Positions 1 to 5,301 are shown, counted from the stretch's first letter. The stretch: DNA of 5,674 bases from Promethearchaeota archaeon (GCA_019894735.1 JAGXOB010000150.1:1-5674), one strand, 5' to 3'. Notes: generated by a model not told the origin, from the sequence alone. Translations and numbers: made by a program.

Positions 1-16
1 CGACAATATATGGCAT
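1..16 (-). CDS. 5' end of an unidentified gene, cut by the window edge
   Basis: An ATG at 16-14 on the minus strand opens a frame reading MPYIV before the window ends. It is supported by a perfect Shine-Dalgarno GGAGGT with a 7-base spacer, the strongest ribosome binding site in the window. The opening MPYIV is also typical of small bacterial-type and archaeal ferredoxins, which often start MPY(I/V)(V/I) before the first cysteine motif. Five residues are far too few to identify the protein, so the ferredoxin idea is only a hint. The T-tract after the membrane-protein gene (112-130) and the TATA-like boxes in between suggest it is transcribed separately from that gene. Confidence 0.6.
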
Positions 17-23
17 GTGCTTT

Positions 24-29
24 ACCTCC
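24..29 (-). promoter_or_regulatory. Perfect Shine-Dalgarno of the left-edge gene
   Basis: On the minus strand AAGGAGGT ends 7 bases before the ATG at 16. It matches the usual 3' end of 16S rRNA exactly. This decides the start of the left-edge gene. It contrasts with the three-gene cluster, where no comparable site precedes the internal genes. Confidence 0.75.
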
Positions 30-64
30 TTATTCTTTTAATTTTTACATTTAGATTACGTGCT

Positions 65-76
65 AATGTATAACTT
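65..76 (-). promoter_or_regulatory. Candidate TATA box for the left-edge gene
   Basis: The minus strand reads AAGTTATACATT here. A start about 25 bases downstream, near position 45-48, would give a leader of roughly 30 bases that includes the Shine-Dalgarno. A second TATA-like stretch, CTTAAATAG, lies slightly upstream at about 88-96 and is an equally possible box. Both are judged only by composition and spacing. Confidence 0.3.
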
Positions 77-97
77 AATCAGATTCTATTTAAGTTT

Positions 98-111
98 TTA
101 CAAATCTGTAA
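98..111. repeat. Short inverted repeat TTACA-N4-TGTAA
   Basis: TTACA (98-102) and TGTAA (107-111) form a perfect 5-bp inverted repeat around AATC. It lies upstream of the candidate promoter of the left-edge gene and just beyond the T-tract after the membrane-protein gene. It could be a small operator or a weak hairpin. Repeats this short also occur by chance in AT-rich DNA. Confidence 0.3.
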
Positions 112-130
112 GAAAAAAAAGAAAAAGAAG
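112..130 (-). terminator. T-tract terminator after the membrane-protein gene
   Basis: On the minus strand, 23-41 bases after the stop codon at 153-155, the sequence is CTTC-T5-C-T8-C. Archaeal RNA polymerase commonly stops at such U-rich tracts without needing a stable hairpin. The position fits the end of the four-helix membrane-protein transcript and would insulate the left-edge gene downstream. Confidence 0.55.
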
Positions 131-152
131 TTTCTATTAGATAAGAGATTTA

Positions 153-614
153 TCACCGTCTCATTGAATACCAAGCGAGTATTGTGATGATCCCCCCAAT
201 ATATGGTAAAATCAGACCAATGCCCGCAAAATATTCTAGCCAAAAAGTATCTTGGAGCCCTGCCATTGTAATCATAAACAAACTTGGTGCAACAAGAAAG
301 AGGATTCCTCCTATTAAAGAAAGCTTAGTTTTTGGTTCATTTTTTCTTTTGGCCGATAATGCGGAATAAAAAATTAGTGCTGTTCCTAATAATAATAGAA
401 TGGCTACCACTACTCCGGGAATTGTTATTGCTGGTTCGTCAAGAGAACCCCATCCAGTTATGAAATAGAAACCCCAGTACCACACGCTTATTAAATTACT
501 TCCTTCTATTCCGCCCCAAGCAGGAACGAAAACCGAAATTATTCCCAATAGAGCTGAAACTAGACTTATTAGCCAGAAATACTTTTTAAACAGTTCTAAA
601 TTTATTTTCTCCAT
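153..614 (-). CDS. Small four-helix integral membrane protein, function unknown
   Basis: This is a complete 153-residue ORF with an ATG start and TGA stop. It shows four hydrophobic helices at about residues 13-31, 64-86, 98-117 and 128-149. Positive residues sit at the N-terminus (KK at 10-11), in the TM2-TM3 loop (KRKNEPKTK, about 89-97) and at the C-terminal RR. The positive-inside rule therefore predicts both ends and the 2-3 loop in the cytoplasm. The long first loop (about 32-63) would face outside and is rich in tryptophan and glycine, with W33, W45, W47 and W55. No catalytic motif, signal cleavage site or cysteine cluster is visible. I recognise no named family. Small four-helix proteins like this are frequent, uncharacterised products of Asgard and other archaeal genomes. 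No clear Shine-Dalgarno precedes the ATG, so it may have a short or absent leader. It stands alone, divergent from the glycosyltransferase cluster. Confidence 0.85.
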   Translation of the reverse strand: MEKINLELFKKYFWLISLVSALLGIISVFVPAWGGIEGSNLISVWYWGFYFITGWGSLDEPAITIPGVVVAILLLLGTALIFYSALSAKRKNEPKTKLSLIGGILFLVAPSLFMITMAGLQDTFWLEYFAGIGLILPYIGGIITILAWYSMRR

Positions 615-646
615 GTTAAAACATCAATTTCTATTAACATAATTTT

Positions 647-658
647 ATTATTAAATTA
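647..658 (-). promoter_or_regulatory. Weak TATA-like box for the membrane-protein gene
   Basis: The minus strand reads approximately TTTAATAATA about 33-44 bases upstream of the ATG at 614. A start some 25 bases downstream would leave a leader of only about ten bases. That fits the lack of a Shine-Dalgarno. The surrounding DNA is so AT-rich that the assignment is weak. Confidence 0.25.
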
Positions 659-716
659 ATTATGGTGAATGATATTAATAAGCTTTAACACATCTATTTT
701 ACCATAATGTAAAGAA

Positions 717-729
717 CTTGTTCAACAAG
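717..729. repeat. 13-bp palindrome CTTGTT-C-AACAAG
   Basis: This is a perfect 6-bp inverted repeat with a single central C. A one-base loop is too small for an RNA hairpin, so a dimeric DNA-binding regulator site is the more natural reading. It lies about 90 bp upstream of the predicted TATA box of the plus-strand cluster and about 100 bp upstream of the membrane-protein start. It could serve either promoter, or neither. Confidence 0.35.
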
Positions 730-749
730 CTAATTGATTTAATCGAAGA

Positions 750-770
750 GAGAGAAAGCGGCTTTTTTTT
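750..770 (+). terminator. Orphan U8 tract with possible purine/pyrimidine hairpin
   Basis: A purine stretch (750-758) is followed by CGG (759-761, a three-base loop) and then C plus eight T (762-770). In RNA, A751-G758 can pair with C762-U769, with some G-U pairs, giving a terminator-like hairpin. No plus-strand gene lies upstream. It would therefore end either a short unannotated transcript from about 690 onward or readthrough. It could also be a chance T-run in AT-rich DNA. Confidence 0.3.
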
Positions 771-791
771 AAGATTCAAGAATAGAATCTT
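771..791. repeat. 7-bp inverted repeat AAGATTC-N7-GAATCTT
   Basis: AAGATTC (771-777) and GAATCTT (785-791) are perfect inverted repeats separated by seven bases, directly after the T8 run and about 15 bp before the palindromic TATA box. Its position just upstream of the promoter fits an operator or an activator site. As RNA it would form a weak 7-bp stem with a 7-base loop. Confidence 0.35.
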
Positions 792-805
792 TAGGAATTT
801 TCATT

Positions 806-819
806 AAATTTATAAATTT
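806..819 (+). promoter_or_regulatory. Palindromic TATA box, probable promoter of the three-gene cluster
   Basis: AAATTTATAAATTT is a perfect 14-bp palindrome centred on TTTATAAA, a good archaeal TATA (box A) sequence. Transcription would start about 25 bases downstream, near 836-840. That gives a leader of about 75 bases before the ATG at 915, long enough to carry the hairpin at 861-892. A weaker second box, CATATTAAAA, lies at 821-830. This is the best promoter candidate upstream of the glycosyltransferase. Confidence 0.5.
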
Positions 820-860
820 GCATATTAAAAAGAATCTCTACTTTTAACTCTGATAGACAC

Positions 861-892
861 CAAACCACAATTCTAAAAATTTAGATGGTTTG
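861..892 (+). promoter_or_regulatory. Leader hairpin upstream of the cluster
   Basis: CAAACCA (861-867) pairs perfectly with TGGTTTG (886-892). Inside, TCTAA (872-876) pairs with TTAGA (881-885) around a four-base loop, leaving a one-sided CAAT bulge (868-871). The result is a two-part stem of 7 plus 5 bp. It lies within the predicted untranslated leader, 22 bases before the glycosyltransferase ATG, and its right arm contains the start of the tiny ORF at 885. A role in translation control or as a DNA operator is inference. Confidence 0.4.
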
Positions 893-911
893 TTTCGTTG
901 AAGATACATAA
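885..911 (+). CDS. Eight-codon leader ORF in frame with the glycosyltransferase
   Basis: ATG at 885 opens MVCFVEDT and ends at TAA 909-911. It is in the same frame as the glycosyltransferase, whose ATG follows after one further codon. It has no visible Shine-Dalgarno and its ATG lies in the right arm of the leader hairpin. It may be translated as a leader peptide coupled to the next gene, be a remnant of a longer N-terminus interrupted by one stop, or be chance. The glycosyltransferase is complete without it, so chance is a serious option. Confidence 0.2.
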   Translation: MVCFVEDT

Positions 912-914
912 GGT

Positions 915-1820
915 ATGATCGATATTTCTGAAAAAAGGATTGACATTCTTTTAATTATTCCGTGTTTCAACGAAGAGGAAAACATTGAACATATATTAGA
1001 ACATCTCCGTGATGTTAAAAATAATTTAAAGGAAAGAAGCGAACTCAATTTAGAAATTCTTATAGTTAACGACGGCTCTACTGATAGAACAATACAAATT
1101 TTGGAGAAAATCAATCGCGATTCCCTTTATAAAATTGTTAACCTTCGAGAAAATAAAGGATATGGTTATACCCTTATAACCGGTTTTAAATACGCTAAAG
1201 AATTGGGATTTTCCTGGGTAATAACATTCGATATGGATGGTCAACATAAACCAGAGTGTTTGTACAAGTTTATCGAATTAATCCTTGAAAGTCCACCATA
1301 CGAAATTATATCTGGTTCAAGATATAAAAATTCAAACCATAATTGGCAAAAACCGTGGAAAGATAGATTTCTTGTAAATACGATCATCACGGGAATTCTC
1401 AATACTCTCGGATTTTCTATTACAGACGCATTTTGCGGATTAAAGGCATATGAATGTAATGCGATTAATGATTTGGATTTAAAAACAAATGGATATGAGA
1501 TTCCCATCGAAATCTGGATTAAGTCATTGAAAAATGGATACAGAATTGTAGAAAAAGGAGTCCCCGTAATATATAAGGATAGAGATGCGGTTTTAAAAAA
1601 TGCAAAAGAAAGCTTTTTGTTTAAAAAAGGAGAAGAAAGAATTGAAAAATATTTGTGTTTAATTGAATCGCTCTTAAATAGACCTATAAAAACAAGCCTT
1701 AGTGTTTTTGAAACAATTTTTTCAAATTATTACAATAGTGTGGAAGAAATTACTAAACATAATTTCAAAAATATACAAGAATCGATATTTACCAAAATTA
1801 GAGAATTGGAAACTGAGTAG
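915..1820 (+). CDS. Family-2 glycosyltransferase, DPM1-like, soluble
   Basis: This 301-residue protein has a clear GT-A fold signature of family GT2. It shows LLIIPCFNEEENI at 12-24, the nucleotide-binding VNDGSTD at 51-57, the metal-binding DMDGQH at 106-111 (a DxD motif), SGSRY at 133-137 and the acceptor-side DAFCGLKAY at 171-179. This pattern matches dolichol/polyprenyl-phosphate sugar transferases and related enzymes. No membrane helix is present. The last ~75 residues, after the conserved core, are a charged helical tail I do not recognise. Such enzymes move a sugar from a nucleotide donor to a lipid phosphate or small acceptor in the cytoplasm; the substrates here are unknown. A stop codon lies two codons upstream and there is no other early Met, so ATG 915 is firm, although the AAGG before it is unusually close. 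Seven bases from the deacetylase gene, it likely leads an operon in which it would occupy the place of BshA. Confidence 0.92.
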   Translation: MIDISEKRIDILLIIPCFNEEENIEHILEHLRDVKNNLKERSELNLEILIVNDGSTDRTIQILEKINRDSLYKIVNLRENKGYGYTLITGFKYAKELGFSWVITFDMDGQHKPECLYKFIELILESPPYEIISGSRYKNSNHNWQKPWKDRFLVNTIITGILNTLGFSITDAFCGLKAYECNAINDLDLKTNGYEIPIEIWIKSLKNGYRIVEKGVPVIYKDRDAVLKNAKESFLFKKGEERIEKYLCLIESLLNRPIKTSLSVFETIFSNYYNSVEEITKHNFKNIQESIFTKIRELETE

Positions 1821-1826
1821 ATTAAA

Positions 1827-2522
1827 ATGAGCCTTAAATTAGATATTTTAGTGATCGGAGCCCATCCAGACGATGCAGAAATCGGATGTGGAGGAACAAT
1901 TGCCCACTACAAGAAAAAAGGTAAAAAAGTAGGTATTCTTGATTTGTCAAATGGAGAACCCACTCCATTCGGTACTGTAGAAAAAAGAATGGCTGAGGCT
2001 AAAGTAGCTTCCGAAATTTTAGGGCTCGATGTAAGAATTACGCTTGAAATGACAAATAGATACATTGAAAACACAATCGAAAATCGAAAAAAAGTTTCTG
2101 ACGTTATTAGAAAATATAAACCCAACATACTTATTACCCATCCTTCCAACGATTGGCACCCAGACCATGTAGCTTGCCATCAGATCGTAAACGCCGCTAA
2201 ATTTCAAGCAAAACTCACAAAAACCGAATCCGAATATCCGGAGCATTACCCGAAATATGTCTTTTATTTTGATCACTCCCATTTAAAGGATAAGAATCGA
2301 AAATTGGACTTTTTAATCGATATCTCCGATTCTCTTGAAGAAAAATTAAGTGCCCTTAAAGCTTATAGAACACAATTTGTTGAAAATAAAAAGCATTTGA
2401 GGATATTTGATTACATAAAAGAACGCGCGGGATATTTGGGATATCAAATTGGCGTAAAGTACGCTGAAGGATTCATTTCTCCTGAACATCTAAAGGTAGA
2501 TTTTGAAAATTTTAAATTTTAA
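1827..2522 (+). CDS. bshB1: PIG-L family zinc deacetylase, BshB1-like
   Basis: This 231-residue protein has the full length of BshB1/BcZBP-type enzymes. The first zinc motif, GAHPDDAEIGCGGT, spans 11-24; H13 and D16 are the expected metal ligands and D15 the general base. The second, HPSNDWHPDH, spans 105-114 and supplies H114. The C-terminal half keeps the BshB1 pattern: DFLIDISDSLEEK at 161-173, AYRTQF at 179-184 and YAEGF at 212-216. From memory, these closely resemble the same region of Bacillus BshB1 and set it apart from eukaryotic PIG-L. The family hydrolyses N-acetyl groups from GlcNAc conjugates, such as GlcNAc-malate in bacillithiol synthesis, in the cytoplasm. There is no signal peptide or membrane segment. 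It sits six bases after the glycosyltransferase stop and 18 bases before the BshC-like gene, with no evident Shine-Dalgarno. The family and chemistry are secure, but the exact GlcNAc conjugate is not. Confidence 0.93.
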   Translation: MSLKLDILVIGAHPDDAEIGCGGTIAHYKKKGKKVGILDLSNGEPTPFGTVEKRMAEAKVASEILGLDVRITLEMTNRYIENTIENRKKVSDVIRKYKPNILITHPSNDWHPDHVACHQIVNAAKFQAKLTKTESEYPEHYPKYVFYFDHSHLKDKNRKLDFLIDISDSLEEKLSALKAYRTQFVENKKHLRIFDYIKERAGYLGYQIGVKYAEGFISPEHLKVDFENFKF

Positions 2523-2527
2523 ATTTT
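2507..2527. repeat. Three tandem copies of AAATTTT at a gene junction
   Basis: Three perfect 7-bp copies run from inside the last codons of the deacetylase gene (Asn-Phe-Lys-Phe) across its stop codon into the short spacer. The array is probably a replication-slippage product. It leaves only an AT-rich 18-base spacer with no Shine-Dalgarno before the next ATG. Copy number could vary among relatives and change the end of the deacetylase. Confidence 0.6.
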
Positions 2528-2540
2528 AAGTAAAATAAAA

Positions 2541-4250
2541 ATGTTAGGCGATAAATTAGAAGATCCGTTAAAGTATTACTTGTTATATGCTTTAGAAGGA
2601 CAAGAGTCTTGGATTTCTGAAGGTATGAAGGGGCTTATACCCCAATCTATAAGTGATGCCATTTCCCTAGCTAAAAAAATAAATAGAGAAGCGAAAAAAG
2701 ATTCCAATAGCGAGGAAATAAAATTAGCTTTAGGAAAAATTTTCGAAAACACCAACAAAAAATATAATCTACTGACTGATAAAGCTAAGAGTAATTTGGA
2801 TAAGCTTCTTACTGACAACGAGAGTCTAACTTTAGAAGTTTCGCATCAACCAAAATTTTTAGGGGGAGAGCGTTTTCTCTTTAACAAAATTGGATGCGGA
2901 GCTGCTTTCGCAAATCTTGAAAGTTCTATAGTACCAATTTTTTACGTTGCCGATTACGATAAGGTCCACTCAGAATTAATAAAAACTAAATTTTCGCAGA
3001 GCGATTCTCCTAGTGGATTTTCAATTTCAATAGAACCTGAAATAGAAAAAGAATTTCTTGGTAAAAGTATTAAAAATCTTCCGCTACCGTCCGTGTCTTA
3101 TCTCTTGGAACAATTTCAACAAATTAGAAAAAAATACAGTAATTCTATTAATTCTTGCTTAGGGGATAATTGGCATAAAAAATTATTAGAAGAGCGGTTA
3201 GAGGAAGCCCTTCGGTTAATCAAAATTGCACACAATAATTCTGAAAACTATACAGATTGGTTCATAAACATAATTGGGACAATTTCAAATGTTATCTTTG
3301 ATCAAGGCTATCTTTTCGTTTCTGCTTCAGATATAGAATTTAAAAAGCTATTAACGCCATTTTATGAGACTTTACTAGAAAATCAGAGTAAGTACGTTGA
3401 TATTTATGTAGATTTAAATAAAAAATTTGTAGAAAATAATATTCAGCCTCCCTTACGAGATATTAGGAGTGACTTTGTTCCTTTTTTTTACGAGTGTGTC
3501 AGCGAAGATTGTCAATGCCGGAGATTGGAATTAACCGGTCAAGATTATATATCTATGATCCACGTTAAATGTGAATGCAATGAATGCGGAAATTTGATAG
3601 ATTTTAGCCTTGAAAAGGACAACCCGGATCTTTCTGAGCACGTTGCTCATTTCACTCCTAGAGTCGAATCGCGGCAATATTTAGTTTCAAAAACTATTCA
3701 ACCGGCGATACATATTGCAGGTACAGGTGAAACGAGATATTACACGATGGCGATCCCGTTGATTAGACATTTTGATAAAACCGTCAATTTACCAGTGATA
3801 TATTTTTATAATAAGATTACAATGAATACGTTTATGACCCGGAAAATAGAGCAGGATTTAGTCAAGTTAAATGTACCGGGTTTCCTAGATAGTGTCAAAG
3901 GTTTAATGAAAAACCTTGGTAAGTTTAATAAACTACTCAATAAGCCCTCAGAGCAAGCTCAAGATCGCGCAAAAATTATAGCTCTATTATCAAATTTTAA
4001 ATCACATATGACGCAACTTGAAACTATCTTAGTAAATTTCCAAGAAACAGAAATGGCTCCAGAGGACAAAAATACCGTCTCAAGTTACTTAAGCAATATG
4101 TTCGGAAAAATCTCTAAGGAAAAATCCGGGCAAGAGGTAGTATTTCATTGGGTGGATGTCAGTTTAAAAAATGGGTTATCTGAATTCTTTAAAGATTACT
4201 TGCAAATTTATAAACCGTGGCTTCCCCCTGGAATGGAAATTTTTCTCTAA
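2541..4250 (+). CDS. bshC: Divergent BshC-like protein (putative amino-sugar ligase) with a six-cysteine segment
   Basis: This 569-residue protein is close to the ~540 residues of bacterial BshC, which couples cysteine to glucosaminyl-malate. Blocks recalled from Bacillus BshC can be matched. SHQPKFLGGERFLFNKI (101-117) matches the region with GGQQ and the GPLYT stretch. VPIFYVADYDKVHSEL (131-146) matches VPIFWVAGEDHDLDEI. RQYLVSKTIQPAIHIAGTGE (378-397) matches the 'TRPL...IPTLAFIAGPGE' block, followed by a helical, probably coiled-coil C-terminus (about 430-530). The GQQ and EDHD signatures are altered, so substrate or chemistry may differ. Residues 319-349 hold six cysteines, C319-x4-C-x-C326 and C344-x-C-x2-C349, a likely zinc knuckle absent from Bacillus BshC as I recall it. 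No signal peptide or membrane helix is seen; it should be cytosolic. It is the last gene of the cluster, directly after the BshB1-like deacetylase, which strengthens the assignment. No ribosome binding site is visible. Confidence 0.8.
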   Translation: MLGDKLEDPLKYYLLYALEGQESWISEGMKGLIPQSISDAISLAKKINREAKKDSNSEEIKLALGKIFENTNKKYNLLTDKAKSNLDKLLTDNESLTLEVSHQPKFLGGERFLFNKIGCGAAFANLESSIVPIFYVADYDKVHSELIKTKFSQSDSPSGFSISIEPEIEKEFLGKSIKNLPLPSVSYLLEQFQQIRKKYSNSINSCLGDNWHKKLLEERLEEALRLIKIAHNNSENYTDWFINIIGTISNVIFDQGYLFVSASDIEFKKLLTPFYETLLENQSKYVDIYVDLNKKFVENNIQPPLRDIRSDFVPFFYECVSEDCQCRRLELTGQDYISMIHVKCECNECGNLIDFSLEKDNPDLSEHVAHFTPRVESRQYLVSKTIQPAIHIAGTGETRYYTMAIPLIRHFDKTVNLPVIYFYNKITMNTFMTRKIEQDLVKLNVPGFLDSVKGLMKNLGKFNKLLNKPSEQAQDRAKIIALLSNFKSHMTQLETILVNFQETEMAPEDKNTVSSYLSNMFGKISKEKSGQEVVFHWVDVSLKNGLSEFFKDYLQIYKPWLPPGMEIFL

Positions 4251-4260
4251 CTTGTAAGAT

Positions 4261-5244
4261 TCACGCGAGCTTGAAGAACTTATTAGCGTTCTCCCAATAA
4301 ATCTTCTTTAACACATCCAGAGGAAGATCCAACCCATTAATTTTAGTGTTGTTGTCATTTTCAGGATCTGGAAAGGGTAAGGGTAAGTCTCGTACTGATG
4401 TCTCTAAAAGCGCTTGGAACGTGTAATATCGCGTCTGATAGTATTCTGAAATTGGTTTGTTTCGATCCTGTACGATATCTGTCCCAAAAAGAATCCTATC
4501 TGAGTGCTTAATTAAAAATTCTCTTGCTTTTTTTGGATACCTTCCAAGCTCTCGTGCCATCCATCTCGCTGAAGATGTATCTATATAATAATTCGGATAT
4601 GATTCAAACCACCGTGATAAATGCTCTAGATTTTCTGGTTGACTCCCAAAATGTGCTTGCAATACTTTTAATTTAGGGAAGCTTGACAAAATCTCTTCAA
4701 AATCATCTATATGTTCTTTTTTTGTGCCATAACGACTCACTGGTTGATATACTTTCTCGTACCACAGATCGGGATCACCCACATGAATTAATAAATATAG
4801 TCCTAATTCTTCCATCTTAGCGAATATAGATTTGAAAAGAGGATCAGATAAACGAATTTCTTTCGTTTCTATTTTATAATAATCTTTTATATAGTCCCTC
4901 ACTCGCGGTCCAAACCAGAATTTGACAATTGGAAATCCGTGGTGATGAATTTCCTCAATATCATCTGTTAACAATTTAGGATCCGAGTTTGGGATAAACA
5001 TGTGTTTATTTCTAAAATACTTTGCCAATACAAACTTGTTAGGGAATTTCGCTTCTAATTCTTCGTTGTTATCGTCCCACACTATACCAACAGATTTTTT
5101 TATATTGAATTCTTCTCTGAACTTAACTAAGTTAGCTAAACCTTTCATACTCCCTAAGTGAACGTGAGCATCAAATTTAGGACCATCATATTTCGAAGAA
5201 ATGGGTGGAGTCTCATAAACATAGTTTTTAGCTTCTTTTCTCAC
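4261..5244 (-). CDS. Amidohydrolase-2 family TIM-barrel metal-dependent hydrolase
   Basis: This 327-residue protein has the typical amidohydrolase-2 order of metal ligands. HVH is at 27-29 (FDAHVHLGS), followed by H154 in LLIHVGDP, H198 in VLQAHFGSQPENL and D256 in RILFGTDIV. The C-terminal IYWENANKFFKL motif is also characteristic. Length and spacing fit a complete single-domain TIM barrel that binds one divalent metal and performs hydrolysis or decarboxylation of a small molecule in the cytoplasm. The substrate cannot be inferred. A proline-rich, acidic segment (about 286-300) lies between the last metal ligand and the C-terminus. The start is GTG: an in-frame stop lies ten codons upstream and the first internal Met (33) falls after the HxH motif. 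A GTGA 7 bases upstream may act as a Shine-Dalgarno. It converges with the BshC-like gene with a 10-base gap, so it belongs to a different transcript. Confidence 0.92.
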   Translation of the reverse strand: MRKEAKNYVYETPPISSKYDGPKFDAHVHLGSMKGLANLVKFREEFNIKKSVGIVWDDNNEELEAKFPNKFVLAKYFRNKHMFIPNSDPKLLTDDIEEIHHHGFPIVKFWFGPRVRDYIKDYYKIETKEIRLSDPLFKSIFAKMEELGLYLLIHVGDPDLWYEKVYQPVSRYGTKKEHIDDFEEILSSFPKLKVLQAHFGSQPENLEHLSRWFESYPNYYIDTSSARWMARELGRYPKKAREFLIKHSDRILFGTDIVQDRNKPISEYYQTRYYTFQALLETSVRDLPLPFPDPENDNNTKINGLDLPLDVLKKIYWENANKFFKLA

Positions 5245-5285
5245 TAATAATTCACTTTGAAAAGATAATTCTTAAATCCATTTTA

Positions 5286-5293
5286 GTTATAAG
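5286..5293 (-). promoter_or_regulatory. TATA-like box for the amidohydrolase gene
   Basis: The minus strand reads CTTATAAC here, 42-49 bases upstream of the GTG start. A transcription start about 25 bases downstream leaves a leader of about 20 bases that includes the weak GTGA ribosome site. The 106-bp gap after the uroporphyrinogen-decarboxylase-like gene leaves room for an independent promoter, though co-transcription is not excluded. Confidence 0.4.
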
Positions 5294-5301
5294 TTAATTT
5301 T

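Larger units (their letters stand above)
615..914. other. Divergent intergenic region with palindromes, no long gene
   Basis: This 300-bp stretch separates the membrane protein (minus) from the glycosyltransferase cluster (plus) and must hold both promoters. I see no tRNA, no CRISPR repeat and no convincing coding frame beyond a tiny leader ORF at 885-911. It contains several dyads: ATTATGGT (659-666) against ACCATAAT (701-708); CTTGTT-C-AACAAG (717-729); GATT-T-AATC (736-744); AAGATTC-N7-GAATCTT (771-791); and the leader hairpin at 861-892. It also holds a T8 run (763-770) and a palindromic TATA box (806-819). It may be a regulatory hub or hide a small RNA; listed separately where supportable. 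Confidence 0.6.

Noticed and set aside
184..369. 61-residue plus-strand ORF
   Set aside because: It lies antisense within the membrane-protein gene, whose hydrophobic pattern is convincing; no Shine-Dalgarno or family motif supports it.
615..914. tRNA, riboswitch or CRISPR in the intergenic region
   Set aside because: No cloverleaf arms or CCA end, no known aptamer core and no repeated spacer units are visible; only short dyads and T-runs.
881..1507. Three minus-strand ORFs of 65-88 residues opposite the glycosyltransferase
   Set aside because: The opposite frame carries full GT2 motifs; these ORFs are low-complexity, serine- and phenylalanine-rich shadows of it.
1907..2282. Two minus-strand ORFs of 80 and 87 residues opposite the deacetylase
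   Set aside because: They overlap each other and the conserved zinc motifs of the plus-strand gene and have no recognisable domain.
915..2522. GPI-anchor-like synthesis (DPM1 plus PIG-L) as the primary explanation of the cluster
   Set aside because: The deacetylase resembles BshB1 rather than PIG-L, and the third gene is BshC-like; kept only as an alternative for the glycosyltransferase acceptor.
2576..2818. 80-residue minus-strand ORF at the start of the BshC-like gene
   Set aside because: Its hydrophobic look results from antisense of lysine- and glutamate-rich codons; no start signal is present.
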